DNA of 64,000 nucleotides from Littorina saxatilis (GCF_037325665.1 NC_090245.1:101062424-101126423), one strand, 5' to 3'. Shown: positions 50,856 to 63,325, counted from the first letter of the stretch. Made by a program: numbers and translations. Notes: a model not told the origin generated them from the sequence alone.

Positions 50856-52240
50856 TGAGGGTTCATAGGTGCCTACCCCTCCTATGTGCGTGTGCTGGTT
50901 GTTGTTTTATTTAGAGAATGACAGAGCTCAAAAGTTTTTTGTTTTTTTTATCAAAAGAGAAAGAAAAGTGGCAGATTTTGATTCATTTCCGGTTCCCTGC
51001 AGTTAGTTACATTTAAAATGTAAAAACATAAAATATGTAGCATTCATTAGTTTACAATTAACACTTATTATGTTTTTAAGAGACAGACAAAATCGCTTTG
51101 AGTCTTTGACATTTTTTTGGTGGTATTGTAGGAGTAGGACTCTTCATTCACTACATGGAGACTGATGATTTGACCTAATAACCTTTTTGTCAGTCCCCAT
51201 AGAATTTCCATGACATTTTGACAGACCAAATTGACATATTTGATAAAATGATACTGTAAGAAAAATGTTCAGATAATTGATTAGTTATCTGAATCAGCAT
51301 AGCTAAAGGGTGTCTCACTAATTAGCTGCTAATTGGTGGGCAGGGTAATGACTAATGTACATCCTTGTGCAGAAATATTATATGTTTACTTAGTTAATTC
51401 TAAACTGAGATGACAGCTGCAGAGACTTGAATTAAAGAAAAATGTTTTCAGTATTTTCAAAGGGAATACCCCATGAAAAAAAACCACTGATTTCTGGTCA
51501 TGTAGTGGAGGCAAGTGGCAATATCTTAAGTGATCGTGCCAGTTTTTTTAAACTGGTATCAACCAAAAGGCAAGAGGAGTACATCAAACTATAAACGGTC
51601 ACTTGGTCAAACTCTCAACAACAGGTCAAACTAAGTTCATAAGTTGTACATGTAATGGCAAAGCATTCCGGCTTTGTTTTTTGTACGAAAACCTGTCAAT
51701 TTTTTTTTTATATATATTTTTTTTTATATATATATATTTTTTTTTCTCTCTCTTCCTCTGCTAAGAGATTTTAACAAATCTCGGAAGAAAGTCTCTGCTG
51801 ACTTTCAATTGTTTCTTTCACAATTTCTGATGTTTTATATATATGGCCTTAAGTCTGAAATGGTGTCCACAGCTGAAATAGCTGTGCAACCTTGGCTCTA
51901 ACCTGATTTGTACATCAAAGAAAAATAAAATCCTTGTAAAGATTAATGAGACTTGTAAAAAAAAGTATGAAGTACACACCTAGAGAAACATTGTGTGCTC
52001 AGTTGTTGTTTTTAATGAAAATGTCGCCATTATCTGAAGTCAGCAGCACTACATTTTGGCCATTTTTTGTGACATGACCTTACAGCATATTGAAACATGG
52101 TCTACTCTGTCATATTTATGGGACAGAATGTCATGAATGACTTTTCACTGAGCCAGTAAAACTCAAATGTACCTTTGACAAAGCAAAGTTTTTGAATTTT
52201 GTCAGTGAGCCTGCAGAAAATGGGGAGACAAAATTTCACA
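50856..52240. other. AT-rich, no gene recognised
   Basis: AT-rich DNA with a T/A tract at about 51690-51745. No exon is supported. It leads into the motif array. Confidence 0.5.
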
Positions 52241-54427
52241 GAAAGTTCATAACTATTTCCGTAAGACTTCATTTTTGTTCACTGATCAGCTCTAAATAAT
52301 AATTAAAGATTGAAACCTGATATATTTTTGTAAAAAAGTATTTTACAGTATGTTTTGCAGAGGTATAAAACATAAAAAGGGTTGTTTGACTTGTTTTTGC
52401 ATGTTCAAAAGTAGTTTGAAGTTTACGTGCAGATTTTCTTGTGAAAAAAGAGTTATGAACTTTCCAACCTTTTGCCTTATAAAAAGAGTAAATTGACTGG
52501 TTGGGGAACACCTAGCTTTGTAATGCATTTGGATCCACTAGCAGCAGTCACACTGAAAGTTTGCATCAAGTTCATTCATTGGTGTTTGAGTAATTGAGAA
52601 ATAAAAAATTCTTGTGAGAAAGTTATGAACTTTCCTACTATCTCCACTGAGAGTGTTTTTTGTCCTTAAATGCTAGCCATGAAAGTTAAGGTTGTAGTGG
52701 AACAGCAATTTTGCATATAAAAGTACATTAGATTTAGATACTAAGCAATTTTTGTCACTAAAGTCAAGCAGTATGCTTTAGTTAGCCATTTTCTCTGTGT
52801 CTTGCACACTATTTTTATGTGAGAGTTACTAACTCATGTCAAAACCCAAAATATATGTAAAATGACTATTTTCAGTTTCCAAATTACACTGTACCATGAT
52901 TTTCATCACAAAAAGAATCTACTGGCTGCTGACTGTTTCTTTCTGAAGTACTTAGCCGTTTTGTCATGAAGTTCATAACTTCACATAACTCAAGCTCATT
53001 TTTCAAGGGCGTGTTTAAAATAATGCCTTGTTAATAGCAAAAGAGTACATTTGACTTTATCTGGACATTTTGTAAGAAGTTTTCTGAATATCAACCCTCA
53101 AAATTACATTTTGATAATTCCAGCATGAATCTGGGTTGACTGCACGGTGTACATAACTTCACATCAACTGACCCTCAGCCCCACGGTGTGAAGTTATGAA
53201 CACATGCCATGAGTATGATTTATACACAATAATTAATTTACTACACTAAATCACTACCTCAAATGATGTGCTGCTCTTCTCCAGAGTAGGCTGTTACAGT
53301 TTGATGTCATTTTTATTTTAATTTACCAGCAGATTTTAGTACGTAGCTTTTCAGTTAAATAAATGATGTGAAGTTATGAACACACAGTCAGCTGACATAA
53401 ACACTAACTAAATAATGATTTCGGTAACAGTTTTCATGACTGAGTTTGGTTAAGTAAATCATTAAGTTGTTTAGAATTATTTGCAAGAGACTTTAGTTAG
53501 TTATTTTAGTATAAATGTGTGATTGATGTGAAGTTATGAACTTTCACAAGTTTCAAACAATTTGTTTTATTTTGGCAATTAAAATCTGATTTTGTAATAT
53601 AAGTGCAGCTTTAGCCTATACTATAACTCTGTGTTCTCAGTTTGTCATTGTTTTGCAAATATATTATACAGTAACTGTACTAGAGACCAACATAACAAAA
53701 ATTCTTGTGAAGTTATGCGCACGCTCACATTTTATAATTTTTGTTATCGTTTGTTTTCACAAATGTTTTACTTTTATTACTTAGTTGTATGTTGATTACA
53801 AAGAGTAGCTGGAGAGAAAATAAGATGACATATGCACTTTCTTACTTTGGTTTGAATTAGCCATAGTTTGTGATGTCACGGTGTGAAGTTATGAACTCCT
53901 AGGACATTCTAAAAAAACTTTCAGTTTCTGCCAACTCTTTGAGTCAGACAAACATTTTGGTGTATTGAAATCCTTTTGATGGTACTTTTCAAGCACATTT
54001 TGCACAAAAACAGCAAAATTGTAGATTTATTTATAACTCATGCCAATATTTGCTGTGAAAAAATTGTGACAATATTAATTTCTATAAATAATACAGGTAA
54101 CCAAAAAATCTTCTCCACACTTCATCTTCAAAAATTACCTTCATGTTTCAGCTTACCTTTTTCAGATTAAAAAACAAAACAAATTGTTTCCTGCCTGTAT
54201 AAATTAAATTTATTATACCAATAAAAGTAAATTATGTGAAGTTATGAACTTCCCATTAATGGAGTTCACATCTGCATCATGCGTGGCCAAAACAAGTTTA
54301 ACTTGCTTGAAATGCAAAGTAATTTGCTGTAGCAATTTGCTCAGATGTCTAAAACAGACCCAATACATGTAGCAACAATGATTTAACAAGTCTAAATTTT
54401 GTGACGGTGTGAAGTTATGAACTCCTG
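52241..54427. repeat. Array of a dyad-symmetric box at about 175-bp spacing
   Basis: The core GTGAAGTTATGAACT, or its reverse complement, occurs at about 52241(-), 52449, 52619, 52967(-), 53150(-), 53185, 53365, 53525, 53705 (partial), 53878, 54235 and 54405. A decayed version lies near 52818 (GTGAGAGTTACTAACTC). The core GAAGTT-ATG-AACTTC is an inverted repeat with a 3-bp centre. Sequence between the boxes shows no evident similarity from unit to unit. The spacing is mostly 160-180 bp. Confidence 0.7.
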
Positions 54428-54764
54428 CAAACTTTTAAACCTGAATCTGTGAAGTGATCAAACATGAGTTTTCTTAAATCATAGCTGTTCCTTGCGTATT
54501 TATGCTCTAAAATACATCTCTATTTTCAAAACAAAGAAAATGTTCATTTTTAAAATTGATTTTGTATGTCACAAAAATGGACACCTATTCTGACTTTGGG
54601 CCATATATATATATATATATATATGTGCAGTCAAAGCCTGACTAGTTTTCATTTCATTTACTCTATTATCCCAATGCTGCGAAATTTGGGTGGTTTCCTC
54701 CAAGTGGAATTACAGCTATCAGCAATAAGAGTCGCGCTACCCAGGTGTGTGTGTGTGTTTTAGG
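54428..54764. other. No gene; (AT)n tract
   Basis: (AT)n at 54604-54624 and a short GT tract at 54742. No exon is supported. Confidence 0.6.
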
Positions 54765-54958
54765 TGTAGTCAGCCACCTGCTCTAATGGCAAAATGACCG
54801 AGTGCCACTGTGGTGACACAGCGGTGGAACATCATACATGTATGGATACCATATCACATAAAGTTGACCTGTCCATCCCTACCTGGATTCGAACTCTTGA
54901 CCTTAGGATCACAAGTCCAGTGCTCTGCAAACTGGGCTACCATTACCAGGCCCCCAAA
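54765..54958 (-). mobile_element. tRNA-derived SINE, family 4
   Basis: Read on the minus strand it begins GGGGGCCTGGTAATGGTAGC, with box B AGAGTTCGAATCCAGG, like a Thr-type tRNA, then a body of about 120 bp. No tRNA is folded intact: the D-arm region has extra bases. Confidence 0.65.
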
Positions 54959-56851
54959 GCTAATTAGTTAGCAAATTCATGTCCAATATTGTCACACAAA
55001 ATTTGTTTAAATTAAAAACAACAGAATATGTGGTTGACGCAAACACTAAAATGCTCTTTAGTTGATATACATTTTCACTGGTAAAGGCAAGTTGACAACA
55101 TTGATTTTGTTGCACTTACTGAACTTTATAGAAGCAGAACTCTGCTTTAAACCAAAACAAATATTTAACAGCTCCTTCCTTTACTTGTGGACTTCTTTCC
55201 TCATTAACAAGTTTTTGCCTTTTGTCTTCTGAGGTGTCTACCTGAACTTAATATTGCTGCACACGGTTTTTCATGACTATCCAGTACAGGTATTACTACT
55301 TTTGCAAGTGTGCATTTCAGTTGATGAAAAAGTTGCAAAGTTATATATCTCGTGTAATTTGTGAAATAAAAATTAGGAGTATTTACGCAGAACTTTGCAT
55401 TCCAAATTAAAGATCAGCTGTGTTTTGCTGTCTGTCATCATCACCTTACGTCTTTCCTTTTAATGACAGCCTTGTCATCATTGTATTTAAGTCTCTCTGC
55501 ACAGAAGTCAGCAACTTACCGCGAAGAGTTGATGTGAGGTGAGACGGACTACTTCAGGTGTACCGCTGCAGCTGTTACCGCCATCCTTTTAGGTAGTGTT
55601 CAGAAGGGTGATGGATGAATTGAAAGTTGGCCAATATAGATCAATATGTATGGTCATATATGTATTGACATGGCATGCGTCATGTGGCAGGGACATATTC
55701 CCTGCTACCATTAATCCTCTGACAGTTGCTTTTTTGTGCTATTGTGTCCATTTGATTTGTTTGACTTCTGTTGACCTGAATCAGAGCGGAAAAATGTTGA
55801 TGCAAATGCAAAGGAAACAAAGTGAAGAAATTAATTTCAGCATTCACAGGGAGGAGAAAAGAGAGAAAAGATACTTATGGAAGAAAAAGTAAGTTATTTG
55901 GGAAATGAGAGGGTGGAAACGCAGTGTATTTTCCATGAACTGTTGCATTTTGGACTATTGGTGAGCAGGAGCATTTTGATGATAAAGATGCTTGGGGGGT
56001 TATTTGAGAAACTTTGTGTGTGTATCTAGGCTAAATTCCACAGTGCATGAGGTGCCCTAAAATACCTCAGAACGTTCAACACGCACACAGATATATTCAC
56101 ACAAAAGAAAATGTGCAAAAGGTGAAAAAGAAGAAAGAAAAAAAAGAAGTACATGACGACTCTACCTCTAGACAAACAGCATACCAAAAGGATTAAGCTC
56201 AACAACAACAACAACACTGTTCTTTCAAAGTTTCAAAGTGATGTTACTGTTGGAGGAATACCCCTTTGATAAGAAAGTCCTTGTATAGTCATAAGGTCAA
56301 GACTAGAGGATTTGTAACCAGCAACAGAAACACTTAAACAGGGAGCTGTATCATCCGCCCTTTAGCTAAGAGGTCTCTCTAAGTACCCTAAAAACGGAGC
56401 TAAATTGTGACACCAGCCTTTCATGGCTGCTCAAGATTTGGTTGAGTGAAGACTGGACAATGGCAGGTTTTATGACTTGAGTGAAATGAGTGTTTATTTT
56501 CCTTTCAGATGACATGAGGGAATGCGTTCCACACAAACAGGGAAGCACAGAGCAGACAGTAAAGTAGCAAGGTATGTTCGATTAGTTGTGTCATGGTATT
56601 ATTATGTAATCGCTATTGTGGGTTTTGTGTGTATGTATGTATACACATTGTGTGTGTGCATGCTTGTGTGAATTATCTACGTAACCAGTGTGGTCAAATT
56701 TAACCACGTGAACTGTCCTTGATGGCAGTACAGTGCATGCTTATGTACGGCTTACATTACGCCTGTAGAGGCCAGCATTTGTTTTCTGTTAAAAAAGTAA
56801 ACCTGACCATCACTGCCCTCCCCCCCCCCCCCCTTCCCAATTTCTTGCTAA
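54959..56851. other. Mostly AT-rich; one possible short exon
   Basis: A 63-bp segment, 56509-56571, has a good acceptor (TTTCCTTTCAG) and donor (CAAG|GTATGT) but no start codon of its own. It could be an untranslated exon. The 98-codon frame at 55596 has no support. A C-run (about 56819-56834) precedes the MITE. Confidence 0.3.
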
Positions 56852-57133
56852 GGCCAAAATAAAAAATAGGTGTGGTTACGGTAACATAGCCAAAAAAAAT
56901 AGGGTAGGAAGGTAGGCAATCACTTTTTTTTTTAAAACTTTTTTTTCTAATGTGTACAAATTAAACCTACTTGACAGGGAAATAAGTGTGCGACTCGGGC
57001 GCTTTCGCTTTCATTGCGTTTTCTGGATTCCTTTTTTTTCTTTTTTTGACAAATGTAATAAAAAGTTATAGGGTCGGCCCCTAAAAATAGGGTAGGTCGG
57101 GTTACCGTAACCACACCTATTTTTTTTTAGGCC
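56852..57133. mobile_element. GGCC-ended MITE, copy 2
   Basis: The arms are GGCCAAAATAAAAAATAGG with TGTGGTTACGGTAAC, and the complement on the right. Related to 30909-31171 in its ends, A-rich start and the ACCCTA / TAGGGT words. Confidence 0.7.
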
Positions 57134-58067
57134 TAACCAACTGTTTGTGGACATGATTTAGTCATTTTACAAGGCACAGTTATTTCCTTCAACTTAAAGT
57201 GGTGCAGTCTATTTGTTTTGTATGTTTGTTGTTTATCTATTTATACTTGTATGTTATTTATTTGACACAAAGGAAAACTGTAAATTAAATCTTTGTGGCG
57301 TATTTGGATAGGATTAAGTGATAGTAAGACGCAGAACTCCTTTAGACTTTTGTGTTTGAAGCCATGATTTTGTGGAGAAGGTGCATGATCACACAAAAGG
57401 TACATAACTCAATAATCAGTACAGTACAGAACTACTTTTACATGCACGGAACAATTCAAAAGTGTGTGTGTGTATGTGTGTGCATGCTTGCGCGTTTGAG
57501 TGTGTACATGTATGCTTTAAATAATGAGCATGAGAGCTGATAATGCAACACTTCCTTGCCTCTGAGAAAAAAACATCCCTATACCTTGTCTTGGATTTTG
57601 ATGGGGGCATTCTGCCATTCATAATTAAGCAGAGTTGCTCTTTAATGTTTCTCCCGCAGTGGGGCACTGCGGTTATGAAATTAAAGGCCCCTCCTGTTTT
57701 TGGAACCGCAGGAGCTTTCTAGTTTGCTGTTAGGTAGATTTTTGGTTCCTCTTTCCTGTCATGCTCTCTTTTTCTTCATGAATTCTTTTCTTTTTTCTGC
57801 CTTCTTGCTCATTCACCTGTATTTTTTCCAAAAATCTCTTCTCTTGCCGCTTGTCTCGCGATTCATGTATAGTTTAATCTGTTAGTGTTCTGATGTAAGT
57901 CCAGCAGTAGATAGGTTAAGCCTATTTTAACATACTGGAAACTGGTAATCTTCCAGTAGGTATTAATTTAGTTTTACTAAAGCCTGCTGGGACACAAGTA
58001 ATGGGTTAGTGCATTTGTAAACAGGAATCGCTTGACAAGTGGCCCCCTTCATCCCCCCCTTCCTCGT
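57134..58067. other. No gene recognised
   Basis: T-rich sequence with GT tract near 57462-57480. No exon is supported. Confidence 0.5.
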
Positions 58068-58122
58068 CCTGATATGGCTCTGCGTAGTCGGCTGGACGTT
58101 AAGCAACAAACAAACAAACAAA
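58068..58122 (+). mobile_element. 3' tail of (AAAC)n SINE
   Basis: It holds the last 55 bp of the SINE seen at 60304 (CCTGATATGGCTCTGCG, GGCTGGACGTTAAGCAAC) with five AAAC units. Confidence 0.75.
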
Positions 58123-58136
58123 CTTTAATGTTTCAG

Positions 58137-58192
58137 CCAGCCTGCCAGATAACTAACCATGAAGCCATGCTGGGCCAAGGAAAAACCACCTG
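58137..58192 (+). CDS. Possible first coding exon (weak)
   Basis: The acceptor TTTAATGTTTCAG at 58136 is followed by 56 bp and the strong donor CCTG|GTAAGTG. An ATG at 58159 gives MKPCWAKEKPP before the splice. The acceptor lies 14 bp beyond the SINE tail, so part of the exon signal could derive from SINE-flanking sequence. No downstream exon was found; this may be chance. Confidence 0.2.
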
Positions 58193-58240
58193 GTAAGTGT
58201 TTTCTTTTTTGTTTTGTAGAAAAGTATCCGAATGAAAGGG

Positions 58241-58530
58241 TCATCAACAGACCTTAACAAGCACTGTCATCAACAGACCTTAACAAGCACTGTCATCAAC
58301 AGACCTTAACAAGCACTGTCATCAACAGACCTTAACAAGCACTGTCATCAACAGACCTTAACAAGCACTGTCATCAACAGACCTTAACAAGCACTGTCAT
58401 CAACAGACCTTAACAAGCACTGTCATCAACAGACCTTAACAAGCACTGTCATCAACAGACCTTAACAAGCACTGTCATCAACAGACCTTAACAAGCACTG
58501 TCATCAACAGACCTTAACAAGCACTGTCAT
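58241..58530. repeat. 26-bp tandem repeat, 11 perfect copies
   Basis: The unit is TCATCAACAGACC followed by TTAACAAGCACTG, starting at 58241 and every 26 bp to 58501, with no differences between copies. The unit contains no palindrome, and there is no spacer diversity, so it is not a CRISPR. Confidence 0.95.
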
Positions 58531-58686
58531 AAAGGAAAACTGTATTTTAAGCCGCTCATTTTAGCTATGAAGACAGTGGCCTCTAATTATGGTCTTTTAT
58601 AACTTTGGATTTAAAAAGGAATTGAGACACGTTGATTTATACCTCTGCAATGGTTTCACTGTATAACCTCTTATTTGGATTGCCGA

Positions 58687-58900
58687 TACAGTGACCCCAC
58701 CCCTCCTTTAAAATCCCTTGATTTAATTCTTTACTAAAGACTTCCCTGTTTTAACTTTAAGACACTATTTTCTCACATTTTCTTTTCATAACATCAGTAA
58801 ATTTACCTGCATTTTTAGACTGACTCTCGTTTAAAATTTAAGGCCTGATTTTCTCACATTTTTGGAAGTCTTGAAAGTAAAGGGAGGAGGTACCACTGTA
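58687..58900. mobile_element. TACAGTGG-type MITE, copy 1
   Basis: The ends are TACAGTGACCCCACCCC and GGAGGTACCACTGTA, TA-flanked. The interior repeats TTTAAGA- and TCTCACATTTT-type words. Related to 59609-59791. A Tc1/mariner origin is likely from the TA target. Confidence 0.55.
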
Positions 58901-59608
58901 TAAGGTTTCATGAGGAAACCCCCCACACACCTGGGAACCCATACGATTTTGCCGTATTTTGTACGCATGATTGTCTAGAATACGATCAGTACGGTCAGTG
59001 GATAATAAATACGACGAGAAACTTTCCTAGACTACTTTTCTTCACAAACGCACCCCGAACCCGATCCAGTATTTTGACACATGATCAGTATAAACATTGA
59101 AAGAAGCATTTGTTTTAAATGTTTCGGTAAACTTAATTAACTGTGCGAAGGACGCATGCGAAGCATGTTTGAATCATAGATGTTAAATGCTGTGTGGAGT
59201 ACGCTCATTTTTCTGAAAATACACCAAGTTTGTTTGAGAATACTCCAAGTGCAAAACAGGGGTTCCCAGGTCTGCCCCCATGTTCTAAACCAAAACCTTT
59301 TTTTACTAATATTTTATAAGGATGGTCTGTGTTGTGTGTTTAATGATGCTGAGAGTGATCAGTATAATGCTCACAAAACAGAAACCCAAAAAACAACAGC
59401 AAAAAACTGAACACATTAGTCATTACTAAGAATAAAAAGAAGGAAAAACAAGCAGCAAAGGAAAAAGGTCAAGTTATGCACACCACTGTTACTGGAGAGG
59501 AAATGACTGACTTTTGTACATTTCTTGTCACTGAAATTTGTGCATGTGTGGATAGAGGTTACCTTCCTGGGTAAACTACTTCCTGGGTAAACTACTTCCT
59601 GGGTAAAC
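58901..59608. other. No gene; 17-bp triplication
   Basis: CCTGGGTAAACTACTTC occurs three times at about 59566-59610, just before the MITE. No exon is supported. Confidence 0.6.
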
Positions 59609-59791
59609 TACAGTGGAACCCCACTTTTGAGACCTTAGAAACAAAATCTGAGAAAATTAGGTCTTAAAAAGGAGTGAGTCTTAAATTGGGGGTAAATTTA
59701 CAGAGGTTTTGAATAGAAAGTCTGAGAAAGCAGGGTCTTAAAAGGGAGGGAATCTTAAATTGGGGGGTCTTAAAAGGGAGGTTCCACTGTA
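59609..59791. mobile_element. TACAGTGG-type MITE, copy 2
   Basis: The ends are TACAGTGGAACCCC and GGTTCCACTGTA with TA at the edges. The interior is made of repeated GTCTTAAAA(G)GGAG and TCTGAGAAA words. Confidence 0.7.
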
Positions 59792-60303
59792 TTGTGTAAA
59801 TCATCACAGACTCATTCATGCTTTTACAAGTCTTACATGCACCCTACCACTTCAGCTCATGCCAGTCAAACAAGCAGTCTGGCGGTTGCATTGAACTACG
59901 AGAATATGTTTTAACTGAATGTGCATTATCATTTCTACAGATCAAAATATTTTGTCATGTATTTGGCAGTCTGTTGCTGTCGCTCATGGCCTTCTGTGAA
60001 TCAACTGTTTCAAAAGTAATCCTGAGAATAGATATCAAGCGGGTATTCTCCTGTTGTGGCACATAATTGTACAGCATAACAGTCTTTAGTCACCATGAGA
60101 ATGTGTTCTGAGGCAGGCTTAGGCTTTTAAATCTGTTGCAGGAGACCCATGTTTTTCCACAGATTGATACTTGCAATGGGAAGATTTGTTTTTTACAACC
60201 TACCTTCATGTTATTTATTTGTATTTTTTAAAGAAATAAGGTCGGAGAAACAAAGGGATGTATAGCGCTCTAAATTCATACGGCATGCGCAACAAGAGTG
60301 AGA
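59792..60303. other. No gene recognised
   Basis: The 82-codon frame at 59818 has no homology or splice support. Confidence 0.5.
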
Positions 60304-60610
60304 ACCGGCATGGTGGCCTAGTGGTAAGGCGTCCGCCCTGTGATCGGGAGGCCGTGGGTTCGAACCCCGGTTGGGTCATACCTAAGACTTTAAAATTGGC
60401 AATCTAGTGGCTGCCTGGCGTCTGGCATTATGGGGTTAGTGCTAGGACTGGTTGGTCCGGTGTCAGAATAATGTGACTGGGTGAGACATGAAACCTGTGC
60501 TGCGACTTCTGTCTTATGTGTGGCGCACGTTATCAAAGCAGCACTGCCCTGATGTGGCCCTTCGTGGTCGGCTGGGCGTTAAGCAAACAAACAAACAAAC
60601 AAACAAACAA
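60304..60610 (+). mobile_element. Full-length tRNA-derived SINE with (AAAC)n tail
   Basis: The head has TGGTGGCCTAGTGGTAAGG (box A) and GTGGGTTCGAACCCCGG (box B). A 200-bp body follows, then GGCTGGGCGTTAAGC and about seven AAAC units. Other copies: 9100-9226, 58068-58122, 62543-62836. Confidence 0.9.
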
Positions 60611-60844
60611 GAGTGAGTGAGAGTTATGCAGAACTATTCAATCTCCTGGTACCTGATAGAATAACAAGCATTCAAATGAATGACCACCTTTAAACCCAGG
60701 GATCGCGTTTACCGGTAATTTCCGGTATTTTACCGGTTAAGATTCGCCAATACCGGAAAAAAAAGTGGATGTCGGTCAGACGTACCGATTGTTATTTGGT
60801 TTGACCGGTAAAAAAAAAGTACTAATTACAAAAATCGTTTGTCA

Positions 60845-61275
<431 letters not shown>

Positions 61276-61547
61276 ATGGCTTGTTGTGACAGCGCTACAA
61301 TGTTGCGATTATGTCTCCATTGATGACACTTGATGTCAAGGTGTCAAACATGACGTCAAAAATCAGACATCATACTTTTCGCGCCATTTCTTTCGGTTCC
61401 CGGTCCATCGTAAAATCTTTCAGTTTATGTTATAAGGGACGGCGTCTAACTATAGCCGACATAGCATCATACCGGGAAATCACGTACTCACACCAGCTTA
61501 GATCTTTGTCTACATACAGTTGATTATTGTGAGGCGAGTCGATTGCG

Positions 61548-61964
61548 ATGAAGAAGCAACGATCTTTACTGTCTTTTCTACCCCCAAGAGGTGAGAAAAG
61601 GCCTTTGAATGAAGGAACTGAAAGTGAAAGTACTTCACGGCCTAGTACATCTGCAGAGCCCGAGTCTCAAGCGGCGGCAAAGAAACCAACATCGGCATCT
61701 TCCACTGTCAAACGATTTCAGGAAAAATGGTGCAAAGAGTTTCTGTGGTTGCGGACAGAGGGGGAGGGGGAGAACTTTCTCATGTTTTGTGAAGACTGCA
61801 AAAAAACACGTCCAAAAAATGGTAACACAAGAGGTTGTCGAAATTTTCAACATTCAACTCAACTCAACTCAACTCTCGAAGACCATTCAAAATCGCTAAG
61901 TCATAGAAATGCTGTTGGCTCTGCGCGTGAAAACTTTTTGACAACAAAGACTAGGCGAAAGTGA
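61548..61964 (+). CDS. hAT transposase N-terminal zinc-finger fragment (ZNF862/ZMYM-like)
   Basis: A 138-codon frame starting MKKQRSLLSFLPPRGEKR. The QRSLLSFL stretch resembles a PCNA-interacting box, common at the N-terminus of such proteins. A Ser/Pro-rich linker follows, then a BED/TTF-type finger: FQEKWCKEFLWLRTE, MFCEDCKK and a final H-x4-H (HSKSLSHRNA). In the family this part binds DNA and the catalytic domain follows; here the frame stops at 61964 after a local ACTCA repeat (about 61851-61877), and no catalytic part is present. Most likely a decayed remnant carried by the element. Confidence 0.6.
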   Translation: MKKQRSLLSFLPPRGEKRPLNEGTESESTSRPSTSAEPESQAAAKKPTSASSTVKRFQEKWCKEFLWLRTEGEGENFLMFCEDCKKTRPKNGNTRGCRNFQHSTQLNSTLEDHSKSLSHRNAVGSARENFLTTKTRRK

Positions 61965-62040
61965 AACTGTAACAGTAAGTAACGTGAGTAAGTCTTCCAG
62001 TTGCGTGATTACTATTTGCTTTCCTATTTTATTTCGGAAG

Positions 62041-62129
<89 letters not shown>

Positions 62130-62193
62130 GCGGCTGCTGATGTGTCACTGTCAAGTTGTGCGACAGTTGCTTTGGGGGGGGGGGGGGGGGGGG
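62041..62193. repeat. (CT)n and G run inside the hAT element
   Basis: (CT)n with two TTTC interruptions at 62041-62126, and a run of about 18 G at 62175-62193. Confidence 0.95.
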
Positions 62194-62358
62194 AGAAAAA
62201 ACGTCCGCATATCACTGACATTGATTTAATGTATTGTAAGTCATTGTTTGTCTTTTACTGGTTGCCTTGGCAAGCTTACCGATTTTCGTGAGAGTCTTGT
62301 AGCCAGCTCATGACGTCATACCGGTTTGAAAAATACCTAGCGCGATCACTGTTAAACC

Positions 62359-63107
62359 TGATAGAATATTTATAGGGACATATACATGTATATATATACA
62401 GTCTCACTGTAGCAAATCCTTCCGCTCGCCATAAAAGGTACAGTCAATTGATGAAAGCAGCAGATATCAGTAAAATTAGTTGGGCTTAGCAACTAGCCTC
62501 CTTTGGGAGACATTTCCGTTGCCCTATGCCATTGCCAGCACCGGTAAGGCGTCCGCCCCGTGATCGGGAGGTCGTGGGTTCGAACCCCGGCCGGGTCATA
62601 CCTAAGACTTTAAAATTGGCAATCTAGTGGCTGCTCCGCCTGGCGTCTGGCATTATGGGGTTAGTGCTAGGACTGGTTGGTCCGGTGTCAGAATAATGTG
62701 ACTGGGTGAGACATGAAGCCTGTGCTGCGACTTCTGTCTTATGTGTGGCGCACGTTATATGTCAAAGCAGCACCGCCCTGATATGGCCCTTCGTGGTCGG
62801 CTGGGCGTTAAGCAAACAAACAAACAAACAAACAAGAGTGAGTGAGAGTTATGCAGAACTATTCAATCTCCTGGTACCTGATAGAATAACAAGCATTCAA
62901 ATGAATGACCACCTTTAAACTTCATGGAATATTTATAGGGACATATACATGTAGATATATATACTGTATCACTGTAGCAAATCCTTCCGCTCGCCATAAA
63001 AGGTACAGTCAATTGATGAAAGCAGCAGATATCAGTAAAATTAGTGTGGCTTAGCAACTAGCCTCCTTTGGGAGACATTTCCGTTGCCCTATGCCATTGC
63101 CAGCACC
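62359..63107. repeat. Local tandem duplication (about 560-bp unit)
   Basis: The segment 62359-62542 (AATATTTATAGGGACATATAC to GCCATTGCCAGCACC) is repeated at about 62925-63107. The SINE and its 3' flank (60323-60696) are repeated at 62543-62924. The order shows one unit (SINE, flank, segment) duplicated head to tail, with the hAT element inserted only in the first copy. Confidence 0.8.
62543..62836 (+). mobile_element. (AAAC)n SINE, duplicated copy without its first bases
   Basis: It starts at GGTAAGGCGTCCGCC inside the box A region because the duplication breakpoint falls there. It is otherwise like 60304-60610, with six AAAC units. Confidence 0.85.
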
Positions 63108-63325
63108 AATCAAAGGGGATAATTCTGAGTGGTGTCATTGATAGTCCTCAAAGCTGATCGGCCACCAGAGCTCAAAACCTTGACGACACATAGAAACCTA
63201 GGCCAGTGTCTCACAGCAGAAGTGCCAAGAAGAAAAGGGATAGGTGTGTCGTGTTCTTAGTCGCTGCAGATGGTGCTGGTTAGTGATGCGATGTGGACGC
63301 TAGAGTGTGGCCATTGTGAGGTAGT

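Noticed and set aside
55596-55892. 98-codon plus-strand frame
   Set aside because: No recognisable domain or splice signals; AT-rich surroundings.
58241-58530. CRISPR-like direct repeats
   Set aside because: No spacers; the units are contiguous and the genome is eukaryotic. The 66-bp array at 12995-13714 is rejected as CRISPR for the same reason.
60304-60380. tRNA gene
   Set aside because: Box A and B are present but the sequence continues into a SINE body with (AAAC)n tail and occurs in several copies; the same applies to the heads at 28243, 50473 and 54958.
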